Positions 1-10,792 of a DNA stretch of 64,000 nucleotides are shown here, piece after piece. The position numbers and the translations under genes are program-made. Location: positions 1 through 64,000 of the forward strand of contig JACUTT010000006.1 of NCBI GenBank assembly GCA_014859655.1, written 5' to 3'. Every line of letters begins with the position of its first letter. Position 1 is the first letter of the stretch. The stretch is from Campylobacterales bacterium (GTDB lineage: Bacteria; Campylobacterota; Campylobacteria; Campylobacterales; Sulfurimonadaceae). The notes under the pieces were generated by a model. It searched no databases. It worked only from the letters and a program-made list of their open reading frames with translations, and was not told the origin of the DNA.

Positions 1-168
1 GCAGTTACACCTTAATTTTACTGCATTGTTGTTCGGTTTTTGGGGTCCAGCTCAAAAGAGATCATCGAAAAAAGCATGCTTGGACAGATCTCTGTTGCCA
101 ACAGCGAGGTGGGTGCGGTCTTTACTGTTTTGTTGCCCCGAACTACTAAAAAAGTAAGTAAGAATTAA
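1..168 (+). pseudogene. Remnant of a sensor histidine kinase (C-terminal end of the ATPase domain)
   Basis: The reading frame ending in TAA at 166-168 translates to SSKEIIEKSMLGQISVANSE followed by VGAVFTVLLP. This is the typical last helix and strand of a HATPase_c domain. The expected upstream glycine-rich G2 box is absent. The match stops near position 46, the same frame has a TAA at 13-15, and neither other forward frame continues the domain. The piece therefore looks like a truncated or frameshifted leftover, although a break just outside the window cannot be excluded. It could not work as a kinase from what is visible. Confidence 0.55.
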
Positions 169-211
169 TAGCAGTTTTAATATCATAAACTTTCATGCAA
201 GGAGAGAAATC

Positions 212-880
212 ATGATGAAATACTTTCACCGCCAGGTCCAGCTCTGGGGAGAAGAGACCCAAGAAAGCCTACAGTCAAAACGTATTGCTATCGTCGGCTG
301 CGGCGGATTGGGCTCTTCTTTGGCCTTTGCCCTTGGCGCCTCGGGCATCGGCGAGATCCACCTGATCGATTTTGATGAGGTCTCTGTGCATAATATCCAC
401 AGGCAGATCGCCTTTAAAACAGGCGACGAGGGGAAGAAGAAGTGCGATGTAGTCGCCGAGACGGTACTCTCGCGTTGCCCTTTCGTCCGGGTTATCACGC
501 ACGACTGTGAGTTTGATCTCTTTTGCGACAAAGGGGTCGAGGTGGATCTGATCATTGATGCCACCGACAACCTTCCCACGCGCGCCAAGATCAACACCTA
601 TGCCAAAGCCGTCAAAAAACCTTGGATATACGGTTCTGTCGAAGCCTTTAACGGCCAGGTCTGCTTTTTTGAAAAGGCCTCTTTTGATGTTTTTAAAATC
701 TCAAACAAGACTCCCGCGGGCATTGCGGCACCGATAGTGATGCACATCGCCTCCTTGCAGGCCAATCTTGCCCTGCGCTATCTCGCAGGCTTGAATGTCA
801 AAAAAGATTATCTCTATTATCTCTTTTTCAATGAAGAGGGCGAGCTTATTACCCAGAAATTTTCGCTCCCGACCGCTTAG
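212..880 (+). CDS. ThiF/MoeB/HesA-family adenylyltransferase (E1-like)
   Basis: This 222-residue protein has the Rossmann nucleotide-binding motif GCGGLGSS near residue 30, the acidic stretch LIDFDEVSVHNIHRQ near residue 52 and DATDN near residue 116. All are hallmarks of enzymes that adenylate the C-terminus of a ubiquitin-like sulfur carrier (ThiS, MoaD). It is shorter than MoeB (about 250 residues) and has no paired CxxC zinc cysteines, so it resembles the short HesA-like class. No sulfur-carrier gene lies beside it, so its partner is unknown. An AAGGAGAG ribosome site sits just before the double ATG; either methionine could be the start. It is probably monocistronic, and the next gene is convergent. 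Confidence 0.85.
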   Translation: MMKYFHRQVQLWGEETQESLQSKRIAIVGCGGLGSSLAFALGASGIGEIHLIDFDEVSVHNIHRQIAFKTGDEGKKKCDVVAETVLSRCPFVRVITHDCEFDLFCDKGVEVDLIIDATDNLPTRAKINTYAKAVKKPWIYGSVEAFNGQVCFFEKASFDVFKISNKTPAGIAAPIVMHIASLQANLALRYLAGLNVKKDYLYYLFFNEEGELITQKFSLPTA

Positions 881-934
881 CTGATGGAAAAGATGGAGGA
901 GCCTGATTGTGCGCTTTAAGAGGCGCGACATATG

Positions 935-1408
935 CTATAGAGTGGAAATGTAGTGGGAGAGGAGTTTGATCTCTGTGTCGCTTAGGGGCTTGCTCTGGCC
1001 CTGCATGATCGCTTTCATCTTTCCACCGTAGCCGCCGTCTTTGTAGCCTTTGAGGACAGTGATGAGTCTCTCGCTTTTCCATCCTGCGATCGGTGCGGAG
1101 TTGTTCAGCGCAGACTTCTTGCCGTCTTTGCCGTGGCAGGAAGCGCATTTGTTGGCATATAGGGTTGCTCCGTTGAGGGCATCCGATTTTGCTGCGATTG
1201 CCGGTTCTGTCTTTAGTTTGATCTCTGCTTCTGCCTGCGTTCTGTTCTCTTTTGCAGCCGCATTGAGGGTTTCAACATTTTTTGTCGCCTCGTTAACAGC
1301 CTCAATTTTGGGTTTAGATGCGCGCTGTGTTGTCTTTTCGTGTGTTGGTTCACTGTCGCACGCGCTAAAGAGCAGGAGCGCGAGGGAAGATAAGATGATT
1401 GTTTTCAT
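935..1408 (-). CDS. Lipoprotein c-type cytochrome (class I, single haem)
   Basis: This 157-residue protein starts with a short signal peptide ending in the lipobox LLFSAC, so it is predicted to be lipid-anchored in the periplasm. A charged Ala/Glu/Lys-rich linker (about residues 20-80) leads to a cytochrome domain with CASCH for covalent haem attachment. MKAIMQGQSKPLSD near the C-terminus probably supplies the axial methionine. It resembles cytochrome c553-like electron carriers. AAGGAC precedes the ATG on the minus strand. It is convergent with the ThiF-like gene and stands alone, so its redox partner cannot be deduced from context. Confidence 0.88.
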   Translation of the reverse strand: MKTIILSSLALLLFSACDSEPTHEKTTQRASKPKIEAVNEATKNVETLNAAAKENRTQAEAEIKLKTEPAIAAKSDALNGATLYANKCASCHGKDGKKSALNNSAPIAGWKSERLITVLKGYKDGGYGGKMKAIMQGQSKPLSDTEIKLLSHYISTL

Positions 1409-1602
1409 AAATGTCCTTGAGTTGTTTTTAGAGCAGAGAGCACGCGTGCACAGAAAGATCTCTAAATAAAATGAAAAAGAATAATATTGCTATCTTGCTA
1501 AGCAGGCCATTGTGTGCTTATGATAGTCAAGAGCCTGAAGCTATCTTTAAGAAGCAAACGCCCTGTGGAAGGAAGAAAAAGTCTCTTTTTATAGAAAATA
1601 GG

Positions 1603-1608
1603 TATAAT
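1603..1608 (+). promoter_or_regulatory. Likely sigma-70 -10 box for the dapC operon
   Basis: A perfect TATAAT lies about 38 bases before the dapC ATG in an AT-rich stretch. There is no recognisable -35 box, which is usual for Campylobacterota housekeeping promoters. The spacer 1409-1645 holds no convincing gene. Confidence 0.5.
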
Positions 1609-1645
1609 TATAAAAAATTTATACATACAAAGATATTATGCACGC

Positions 1646-2785
1646 ATGAAATTTGAATCCTACCCATTTGAAAAACTCAATAGACTTTTAGCCGAGATCA
1701 CACCAGAGCCTTCACAAGAGCTCATTTCTTTGACCATAGGCGAGCCGCAGTTTGAAACGCCGGAATTTATCCAGGATGCGCTTAGACAGAGCGCATCCTT
1801 GCTGAAGAAGTACCCCTCAACAGCGGGCGAAGCGGATACGAAAGCGGCCATGCTCGCGTTCAACAAAAAACGCTTTGGTCTTGAGCTCAAAAACGAAGAA
1901 CTGATCCCTACCTTTGGAACACGGGAGGTGCTTTTCAACCTTCCCCAGTTTCTGCTTTTTGATCTAGACGAACCGGTTATGGCCTTTACGAATCCTTTTT
2001 ACCAGATCTATGAGGGAGCTGCTATAGCAAGCCGCGCAAAGGTTATATTGCTCAACCTTACACAAGAGAACAGCTTCAAGCCCTCCATGAGTGAGAAGCA
2101 GCTTGAAGAAGCGGACCTCGTTATCTTGAACTTTCCGAACAACCCGACGGCCTCAGTTTTGAGTATAGAGGAGCTCGGAAAATGGGTAAAACTGGCACTT
2201 AAGCATGATTTCATCCTCTTGAATGACGAGTGCTATAGCGAGATCTATACCGAAACACCGCCGCCTTCTCTGCTTGAAGCCGCGCGCAAAGTGGGCAATG
2301 AAAGTTTCAAAAACACCCTTGTCATTAACTCCATCTCAAAACGCTCATCGGCTCCGGGACTTCGTTCAGGTTTTATTGCCGGCGACGCGGAGATCTTGAA
2401 AGCCTACTTGCAGTACCGCACCTATGTCGGCTGCGCTTCGCCGCTTCCTCTGCAGGCTGCCGCCGCCTGCGCCTGGCTTGACGAAGCGCATGTGGAAGCG
2501 TCACGCAAGATCTATAAAAGAAATTTCGAGATCGCAAAAGAGATACTCGGGACCGATATTCCCAAGGCCAGTTTTTATATCTGGCTAAAGGTCGGTGACG
2601 AGCTTGCCTTTGCAAAAAAACTTTACGCAGAACATCATGTCAAAGTGCTTCCGGGCTCTTATCTGGGACGCGAAGACGAGACGGGGATAAACCCGGGAAA
2701 AGGCTACGTGCGCATCGCTTTGGTGGAAAACGAAACAAAAACGCGCAGAGCAATGGAGGCGATAAAAACATGTCTGAACTCTTAG
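1646..2785 (+). CDS. dapC: Succinyldiaminopimelate aminotransferase (class I/II PLP aminotransferase)
   Basis: This 379-residue fold-type I aminotransferase has FPNNPTASVL near residue 164 (cofactor/substrate loop), NDECYSEIY near 193 and SISKRSSAPGLRSG, in which Lys232 should form the PLP Schiff base. The sequence matches the DapC type used by Campylobacterota to transaminate N-succinyl-2-amino-6-ketopimelate in lysine and meso-diaminopimelate synthesis. Its position in one operon with murC, which needs diaminopimelate for the next peptidoglycan steps, supports this over a general aspartate aminotransferase. The ribosome site is weak. It overlaps the next gene by 16 bases. Confidence 0.85.
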   Translation: MKFESYPFEKLNRLLAEITPEPSQELISLTIGEPQFETPEFIQDALRQSASLLKKYPSTAGEADTKAAMLAFNKKRFGLELKNEELIPTFGTREVLFNLPQFLLFDLDEPVMAFTNPFYQIYEGAAIASRAKVILLNLTQENSFKPSMSEKQLEEADLVILNFPNNPTASVLSIEELGKWVKLALKHDFILLNDECYSEIYTETPPPSLLEAARKVGNESFKNTLVINSISKRSSAPGLRSGFIAGDAEILKAYLQYRTYVGCASPLPLQAAAACAWLDEAHVEASRKIYKRNFEIAKEILGTDIPKASFYIWLKVGDELAFAKKLYAEHHVKVLPGSYLGREDETGINPGKGYVRIALVENETKTRRAMEAIKTCLNS

Positions 2786-3276
2786 CCCAAATCCGTGAAA
2801 AGTCCATAGAAGCAGTACACTACGCGGATATCAAAGCCCTATACGATCTTGTGGAAAAGCATCATAGCGATCTGCCTGATGAGATGGAGCAGGCTCTGTA
2901 TGCCAACATCTTGGAGATTTCGCTTGAGCTGTTAACCAATGCATTAGAATCAAAAGCTAAGCTTTCGGTTTTTGACGAAGCGCAGCGCTACACCTTGCGT
3001 GCGCTGTATGAGTATGCGATCTCGCATTACAGTTCGCAGCGATTTGAAGAGGCCAAGGCGCTTTTTGAGGTTTTGGAGGGGACGGCGGAAGAGGAATCGT
3101 TTGTTGAGGCGATGAAAATTCATGCCGCCGCGGCAAAAGAGCATATCGACATCGACACCTTTATAGATGAGTATTGCGAGATAGATGATAAACTGGAAGA
3201 TTTCTATATAAAAGCATTTAAGAAAAAGGCACAAAAATTGCTAAACAAGAGTAAACAAACAAAGGCATCCCAGTGA
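2770..3276 (+). CDS. Conserved helical protein of unknown function between dapC and murC
   Basis: I do not recognise a named family for this 168-residue protein. It is soluble, acidic in its first two thirds and strongly helical, with Ala/Leu/Glu periodicity reminiscent of TPR-like repeats around residues 70-120. It ends in a basic Lys-rich tail. It has no signal peptide or membrane segment. It overlaps dapC by 16 bases and shares the GTGA junction with murC, so all three are translationally coupled. A role linked to cell-wall synthesis is possible from position alone. Confidence 0.75.
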   Translation: MSELLAQIREKSIEAVHYADIKALYDLVEKHHSDLPDEMEQALYANILEISLELLTNALESKAKLSVFDEAQRYTLRALYEYAISHYSSQRFEEAKALFEVLEGTAEEESFVEAMKIHAAAAKEHIDIDTFIDEYCEIDDKLEDFYIKAFKKKAQKLLNKSKQTKASQ

Positions 3277-4574
3277 AAATACACTTTATAGGCATTGGCG
3301 GTATCGGCATCTCGGGTTTGGCAAAGTTTATGCTGGCCGAAGGGCATGAGGTCAGCGGTTCAGACCTGAGCGAAACAGCCATTACTGCAAAGCTTAAAGA
3401 GCTGGGAATGAAACTGACCATCCCGCACAACGCAGCCGCGATCATAGACCAGGATCTTGTCATACATTCGGCGATCATTCGTCCTGATAATGCAGAGATT
3501 ATTGAGGCGCAAAACAGGGGAATCGAAGTGCTTGCCCGCCGTGAAGCGCTAGAGATGATACTCAAGGGCAAAAAAGTTTATTCGGTCTGCGGTGCGCACG
3601 GCAAAAGTACAACAACGGCCATTCTCTCCTCTATTCTTGAGGGTTCTGCCATCATCGGTGCGGAGTCCAAAGAGTTCGGTGACAATGTGCGTCACAGCGA
3701 GGGAGATGTCCTGCTTTTTGAAGCGGATGAGAGCGACGGAAGCTTTTTGAACTCAAACCCCTACTGCGCCATCGTCCCCAACGCGGAGCCGGAGCATATG
3801 GAATATTATGACTACAACTTTGATCGTTTTTATGATGCTTACCGGACCTTTATATATTCCGCCACACTTCGTGTGTTTAATGCAGAAGATCCTTTTCTCT
3901 CAACGCTGGAGTGTGAGGCGATCCGTCTCTACCCGAGCAAAGATATCAAGAATATTGAGTTTGTACTGATCAATGATGAGCCTCATACGCGTTTTGAGCT
4001 TTTGGATATGGGCGTCTTTGAGGTCTGGGGATTTGGGGCGCATATCGCTCTTGATGCGGCTTTGGCGATTTTGGCGGCCACTGCGAGCGAGAAGCTTGAG
4101 ACGGTCAGAGAAAAACTTCTTAACTTCAAGGGAATTAAAAAACGCTTTGATATCATCAACAAAATAAACTCCATCCTGATCGATGACTACGGCCACCATC
4201 CCACAGAGATCAAGGCGACTCTGGAGTCCGTCAAAGCCTATGCCCATCTGATGGGGATAGAGACGATCACCGCGATCTGGCAACCGCACAAATACAGCCG
4301 TACGATAGACAATCTGGAGGCTTTTGTCACCTGTTTTGAGGGTGCTACTGAACTTATCATCCTTCCGGTATGGGCAGCTGGCGAAGCGACACGGGTTATC
4401 GACTTTGAAAAAGATTTTGAACGCTATCATCCGATGATGGCTGACACGGTCAAACGTTCTAATTACGACCTTGATGTCATGAAAGACAACAAAATACTAA
4501 AATCGCTGGACAAGGGCCTTATCATAGGCTTTGGCGCCGGTGATATCACTTATCAGCTTAGAGGGATCGCATAA
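3273..4574 (+). CDS. murC: UDP-N-acetylmuramate--L-alanine ligase MurC
   Basis: MurC adds L-alanine to UDP-MurNAc with ATP in the cytoplasm. The 433-residue protein begins with the GIGGIGISGLAKF dinucleotide-like motif, has the Mur-ligase P-loop GAHGKSTTT (Lys111), EADESDGSF near residue 149, and DDYGHHPTEI near 305, which is specific to MurC. The length is slightly below the typical 450-490. The start is GTG at 3273, overlapping the TGA of the preceding gene; the protein then begins exactly where MurC proteins do. Confidence 0.95.
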   Translation: MKIHFIGIGGIGISGLAKFMLAEGHEVSGSDLSETAITAKLKELGMKLTIPHNAAAIIDQDLVIHSAIIRPDNAEIIEAQNRGIEVLARREALEMILKGKKVYSVCGAHGKSTTTAILSSILEGSAIIGAESKEFGDNVRHSEGDVLLFEADESDGSFLNSNPYCAIVPNAEPEHMEYYDYNFDRFYDAYRTFIYSATLRVFNAEDPFLSTLECEAIRLYPSKDIKNIEFVLINDEPHTRFELLDMGVFEVWGFGAHIALDAALAILAATASEKLETVREKLLNFKGIKKRFDIINKINSILIDDYGHHPTEIKATLESVKAYAHLMGIETITAIWQPHKYSRTIDNLEAFVTCFEGATELIILPVWAAGEATRVIDFEKDFERYHPMMADTVKRSNYDLDVMKDNKILKSLDKGLIIGFGAGDITYQLRGIA

Positions 4575-4903
4575 TGGCCTATATTTTCGGTATCGCACTT
4601 TTAATTCTTTTGTTTATAGTCATGCATTTCTTTACAGAGATCTCTCTGCGACAGAAACTTGTCACGACATTCATTGCAGCACTTCTGATTCTAGGGGCCT
4701 ACCTCTTTAACCAAAACAGCGAAGAGCGCCGCATGCATCAAGAGAGCGTGCTTTTGATGTTTAAACACGGCAAAACCATCGTATGCGACGGTGTTGATGT
4801 GAACAACTCCGAGTTCTCTTACAGTTCGGGTACGCAGACATTTTTGGGCAAAAAAGAGAGCAGGATGTACGGCCGTATTATCAGTTTGGATCTATGCGAA
4901 TAA
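4574..4903 (+). CDS. Small two-helix membrane protein, unknown function
   Basis: This 109-residue protein has two hydrophobic segments (about residues 3-20 and 30-46) followed by a soluble C-terminal part of about 60 residues containing CDGVDVNNSEFSYSSGTQTF. No family is recognised. Its ATG overlaps the murC stop codon and its end overlaps the mutS2 start by 10 bases, so it is part of the dapC-mutS2 operon. The tail should lie on the same side of the inner membrane as the N-terminus. Confidence 0.75.
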   Translation: MAYIFGIALLILLFIVMHFFTEISLRQKLVTTFIAALLILGAYLFNQNSEERRMHQESVLLMFKHGKTIVCDGVDVNNSEFSYSSGTQTFLGKKESRMYGRIISLDLCE

Positions 4904-7101
4904 AAAACGACATTGCCGATCAGCTTGATCTCTCCTCTTATCTCTTATCGTTTTCAGACTGTTTAAGCCGGGAGAAATCCCTCTTCATCGAAGGGGATCA
5001 AAACCGCCACTACAAACTTATTTCTGAACTCGAAAAGTTTGAGTTCAAAGCACCCTCCAAGGTCAAGAATCTGGACAATCCGCTTGCCTATCTGAAAAAA
5101 CAGGGGCAGCTAAATCTGGAAGATATCTTCGAGTTTGTCACGATGGTACGCTACTTCAGATACCTTCAGAAGTTTGACTTTGAAGGACTTCTCGGACCCT
5201 GGATACAGGGCATCGAGATGCACCCCGATTTTGGCCAGATCGATACCTATTTTGATGCGTCAGGGAATTTCAAAGAGGAACTTGACGAGGAACTTTCTGC
5301 AATGAACCGCCGTCTGAAGCAGCTAAAAGAGCAGATTGCTTCAGGGATCAAACGAATTTTGTTTACCCAAAAGCTTGAGACCTACCTGGTGGACAGACAG
5401 ATACACTTTTTCAATGAGGAGGAGTGTCTGCTCCTTCGTCCCGGATTTAACCACCATCTCAAGGGAAATATCGTCGGAAGAAGCTCGGGCGGATTCTTCT
5501 ATGTCTCGCCGGAGTCTATCTCCAACCTCAAAGCCCAGGTGCGTTCGGTCGAGCAGGAGAAAGAGGCGAAGCTCTACGAGTATGCCAAGTCCTTCTCGGT
5601 TTTGATGCAGAAGATGCATGGCTTTTTGAACTTTATTAACAAGAGCTTTGACACCTTTGACCACTACCAGGCCCGTGTCTTTTTTGCCCGTGCGAAGAAC
5701 CTCCACATGCTCAAGGCGGAAAAATCGGATGTGATCATTCTCAATGAGTTTAAACATCCCGCCATTGCCAATGCCAAATCGGTCAGCGTGGATTTCACCA
5801 ATCCCGTCTTGATGATCACCGGCGTCAATGCCGGGGGAAAGACGATGCTGCTCAAGGCAATCCTTTCTGCGGCCTATCTGGCAAAATACCTGATCCCGAT
5901 GCCCATCAATCCGAAAAACTCTGTGATCGGCAGCTTCAAATCCATTCACGCCATCATCGACGACCCGCAAAATGTCAAAAATGACATTTCGACTTTTGCA
6001 GGACGGATGATCGCCTTTGGAAAGCTGTTTAGCGAAGAGCGGATGCTTATTGGCGTGGATGAGATCGAACTGGGCACAGACAGCGACGAAGCAGCAGCCC
6101 TGTTTAAGGCAATGCTGGAGAAGCTGATGCAGCGCGGCATGAAGATCGTCGTCACCACACACCACAAGCGCCTGGCCTCTTTGATGGCAGAAAATAGAGC
6201 TGTCTCCTTGATGGCGGCCGTGTACGATGAGGCCAACCGCCGTCCGACCTACACCTTTTTGCAAGGCATCATCGGAAAATCCTACGCCTTTGAAACGGCC
6301 CTGCGCTATGGGGTTCCCGCACCTATCGTCACCGAAGCAAAAGCAATTTACGGTCAAAATCACGAAAGGCTCAATGCCCTGATCGAGCGCTCAAGCGAGC
6401 TTGAACATACCCTGTGCACCAAGCATGAAAAAGTAGACAGCGAACTTGAAGCACTCTATGAAGAGAAGAAAGCGTTGAAAGAGGCCAGAGAAAATCTCTA
6501 TTTTGAGCTCAAAAGAGAGAAAGAGAGCCTCAGCCAGAGTTATCAAAAAGCGATCAGCGAAGCCAAAGCGGCCATTCACTCCAAGGACGAAAAAGAGCTG
6601 CACCGTGCCTTGAACCGAGCCAATCAGGAGCTTCCCAAAGAGAAGCCGCAGCACAAGCCAAAGACCAGCTACAGCTTTAAACCCGGCGACAGTGTGCAGT
6701 ACCGCCGTACCTACGGTACCGTGATGTCGATAAAACAAAAAGAGGCGATCATCGAAGTTGAGGGGATGCGTCTTCGTGTCAATCTGGCCGAGCTGAAGCC
6801 GGCCAAAAAAGAGCAGCAGAAAAAGGGCAGCTCAGGTATCACTGTCGAAAAAGAGAAGCGAGCCGGCTTGAAACTGGACCTGCACGGTCTGCGCGCGGAG
6901 GAGGCGATCGAGAAGATGGACACCTTCCTCTCCGATGCACTGATCTCAGGGTGGGACGAGGTGCTGATCTACCACGGCATAGGCACAGGCAAGCTCGCCT
7001 ACGCCGTAAAAGAGTTTTTGAAGCTCCACCCCTCGGTCAAAAGTTTTAGTGATGCGCCTGCGAGCATGGGGGGATTTGGCGCCAAGATAGTCGTTTTGTA
7101 G
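4894..7101 (+). CDS. mutS2: MutS2: MutS-like ATPase with C-terminal Smr nuclease domain
   Basis: This 735-residue protein has the MutS core/lever region, the Walker A motif GVNAGGKTMLLK (about 310-321), a DEIELGTDSDEAAALF Walker B/signature region near residue 389 and VVTTHHKRLA. A long coiled-coil clamp (about 490-600) leads to a KOW-like segment and a C-terminal Smr domain (about 655-735) with LDLHGL and HGIGTGKL. It lacks the mismatch-recognition domain of MutS, as expected for MutS2. Family members suppress homologous recombination and, as shown in other bacteria, can act on collided ribosomes. It is the last gene of the operon. Confidence 0.94.
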   Translation: MRIKNDIADQLDLSSYLLSFSDCLSREKSLFIEGDQNRHYKLISELEKFEFKAPSKVKNLDNPLAYLKKQGQLNLEDIFEFVTMVRYFRYLQKFDFEGLLGPWIQGIEMHPDFGQIDTYFDASGNFKEELDEELSAMNRRLKQLKEQIASGIKRILFTQKLETYLVDRQIHFFNEEECLLLRPGFNHHLKGNIVGRSSGGFFYVSPESISNLKAQVRSVEQEKEAKLYEYAKSFSVLMQKMHGFLNFINKSFDTFDHYQARVFFARAKNLHMLKAEKSDVIILNEFKHPAIANAKSVSVDFTNPVLMITGVNAGGKTMLLKAILSAAYLAKYLIPMPINPKNSVIGSFKSIHAIIDDPQNVKNDISTFAGRMIAFGKLFSEERMLIGVDEIELGTDSDEAAALFKAMLEKLMQRGMKIVVTTHHKRLASLMAENRAVSLMAAVYDEANRRPTYTFLQGIIGKSYAFETALRYGVPAPIVTEAKAIYGQNHERLNALIERSSELEHTLCTKHEKVDSELEALYEEKKALKEARENLYFELKREKESLSQSYQKAISEAKAAIHSKDEKELHRALNRANQELPKEKPQHKPKTSYSFKPGDSVQYRRTYGTVMSIKQKEAIIEVEGMRLRVNLAELKPAKKEQQKKGSSGITVEKEKRAGLKLDLHGLRAEEAIEKMDTFLSDALISGWDEVLIYHGIGTGKLAYAVKEFLKLHPSVKSFSDAPASMGGFGAKIVVL

Positions 7102-7110
7102 CAATGCGGT

Positions 7111-7140
7111 GTATTTTTTTGATACAATAGAAAAAAATAC
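7111..7140 (+). promoter_or_regulatory. AT-only hairpin overlapping the presumed ligA promoter
   Basis: Positions 7111-7120 and 7131-7140 form a perfect 10-bp inverted repeat (GTATTTTTTT and its complement). The loop carries TACAAT, a good -10 box, at 7123-7128. It could be a weak terminator for mutS2 working in both directions, or an operator over the ligA promoter. It lies 19 bases before the ligA start. Confidence 0.4.
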
Positions 7141-7158
7141 AGCGAAGTTGGAAAATGA

Positions 7159-9111
<1,953 letters not shown>

Positions 9112-9162
9112 ATAAAAGCAGTCGTTAAAAATAAAGCCTGAAAATAATTTTCAGCACCTGTT

Positions 9163-9168
9163 TATAAT
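9163..9168 (+). promoter_or_regulatory. Likely -10 box for msrB, with small hairpin upstream
   Basis: TATAAT lies 31 bases before the msrB ATG. Just upstream, CTGAAAA and TTTTCAG form a 7-bp stem with a 3-base loop, which may end ligA transcription. A second possible -10, TTGTTAGAAT, lies at 9172-9181; the same string precedes argH at the end of the window. Confidence 0.4.
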
Positions 9169-9199
9169 ATCTTGTTAGAATTTCGCAAAAAGGCTTAGC

Positions 9200-9565
9200 A
9201 TGGCATACAATACATTGACACCGCAAGAGGCCTATGTGATCTTGGAAAAAGGGACAGAAGCGCCTTACTCAGGGAAGTTTTACAAGCACAAAGCAGACGG
9301 GGTCTATGTCTGCCGTCAGTGCAACGCTCCTTTGTATAACGCAGAAGACAAGTTTGAGTCCAACTGCGGCTGGCCGAGTTTTGATGACGAGATCGCGGGC
9401 GCTATCCGTCATGAACGCGACAAAGACGGGCATCGTGTGGAGATACTCTGCAATAACTGCGGCGGCCACCTGGGCCATGTTTTTGAGGGCGAGGGCTATA
9501 CGCCGAAAAACACTCGACACTGCGTCAACTCGCTCTCGATAGACTTTATCAGCGAAGAGGACTAA
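9200..9565 (+). CDS. msrB: Peptide-methionine (R)-S-oxide reductase MsrB
   Basis: MsrB repairs the R epimer of methionine sulfoxide in proteins. The 121-residue protein carries the family's zinc-binding pairs CRQC (about 35-38) and CNNC (about 83-86), the substrate motif SNCGWPSFD and the catalytic motif [11 protein letters not shown] with nucleophile Cys108. It has no signal peptide, so it is cytoplasmic. AAGG precedes the ATG. Its TAA overlaps the TAG of the convergent pseudogene downstream. Confidence 0.95.
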   Translation: MAYNTLTPQEAYVILEKGTEAPYSGKFYKHKADGVYVCRQCNAPLYNAEDKFESNCGWPSFDDEIAGAIRHERDKDGHRVEILCNNCGGHLGHVFEGEGYTPKNTRHCVNSLSIDFISEED

Positions 9566-10649
9566 AAGACGACTATCCAGTCAAGGTTTTCATCGCTGAT
9601 CTCGAGAGTGTGTGTCTGGACATAGCCATTGTAGTTTGCATAGCCGGTATATGTTCCCTTAGGAAGTCTGATCACCTGATCGAACCCGCCGGCGATATTG
9701 ATACCGACAAGTTCATAAGAGAGGTCTACAACATTGTGCCGCAAGGAAATGTTTGCTGACCCCTCTGTCGTACTGCTGATGCTTTTGAGTGTGAGCATTC
9801 CTGTGCGGGGAGCATCATGTAAGATGATATCCAAGGTACTTCCGTGAGAGAGATTGATGTCGTGCACAAAAGGTAGGTGGCCTTCTTTGAAAGCGACTAG
9901 AACGTACGCTTGGGGGCTCACTTGAAATTGATAGTTTCCGTTAATATCAGAATGACTCAGTGCGATCTCTTTGTCTTCCTTCATCTGCAAGGAGAGCTTA
10001 ACGCCTTCAAGCGGACTATCTGAGCTCTTTTTTTACTGTTCCGCTGAAGATGGCCTTCTTTTCAAGCTCAGTTTCGGGAATTGTCTTGATTAGCGGTTTC
10101 AAGAGCCACTTTCCGCTGTTTCCCCGCCTCTACTATGGAACTTTGCGCATCAAAATCCAGCGTGATAACAGTTGTCTTGTCTACATTAGTTTTAAATCCT
10201 CCTCTCAGTTTGATACCACTTTTGATCGCGGAGGGGACTTTCAGCTCTTGTGCCGTAGTGTCGTTTAAAAGAACGTAGTTGACATAAGGATGCGGTTCAT
10301 GCAAAAGGTTGTTGTCATACTCAGGCTCTAAAGAGAGCAGAAGACGAAGCTGCGTATAGGTGCCTTCAGGAAGCTCGCTCAAGCCAAGCTGACTGCGGAT
10401 TCCACTGCGCAAACTTAGCAGGTCAAAGGTTTTGTTTAGCATGGAGATTAGCCTCCACTCACCGCTGTCTTTTTGGATATGCACCTCTTTTATAGTGACA
10501 TGCACAGCCTTGTAGTCGCCCGGTCCATCGGTAAGCTACAAGGAGATCATCCCGTTTTGTGAGGATGAACTCTCCGTACCTCCACCGCAGCCAATAAGGA
10601 GAGAAAACATTAGCAAGAGTAGAATAAACAGCCGTGTACGAAGTTGCAT
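9562..10649 (-). pseudogene. Broken gene for a DUF4382 / carboxypeptidase-regulatory-like lipoprotein
   Basis: Read from the ATG at 10649, the protein begins with a signal peptide and lipobox (LLIGCGGG). Codon 38 is TAG (10536-10538), after which the same frame continues as LTDGPGDYKAVHVTIKEVHI, the typical start of a DUF4382 domain. Near 10100 the frame shifts by one base, since KPLIKTIPETELEKKAIFSG lies in the next frame. It shifts again at a run of seven A (plus-strand T, 10028-10034), after which DSPLEGVKLSLQ and GNYQFQVSPQAYVLVAF form a carboxypeptidase regulatory-like (CarboxypepD_reg) domain to 9562. Three lesions in one gene, with none seen in its neighbours, point to real decay rather than sequencing error. 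Confidence 0.8.
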
Positions 10650-10758
10650 AGAGGCTCCTTTTTTGCTAATTATAATTATTTAGAGTTAATATATGTTAAA
10701 ATATATTTTTTATATCTCAAGACTGAGAAAATACAGTGGTTTTAGAGGCAGGCTTGAG

Positions 10759-10764
10759 TATAAT
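10759..10764 (+). promoter_or_regulatory. Likely -10 box for tlyA-ribF
   Basis: TATAAT lies 28 bases before the tlyA ATG in an AT-rich spacer. Upstream, AATATAT and ATATATT (near 10690-10710) make a 7-bp stem followed by a T-run, which may be a weak terminator or simply AT-rich promoter DNA. Confidence 0.45.
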
Positions 10765-10792
10765 TTCGCATTTGAAACGAAAGCATCCCTAA

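Noticed and set aside
1471-1656. 61-codon open frame before dapC
   Set aside because: It contains the dapC promoter, overlaps the dapC start and lacks protein-like character.
5341-6363. 340-codon open frame on the minus strand
   Set aside because: It is antisense to mutS2, whose motifs are all intact; the composition is typical of an antisense shadow.
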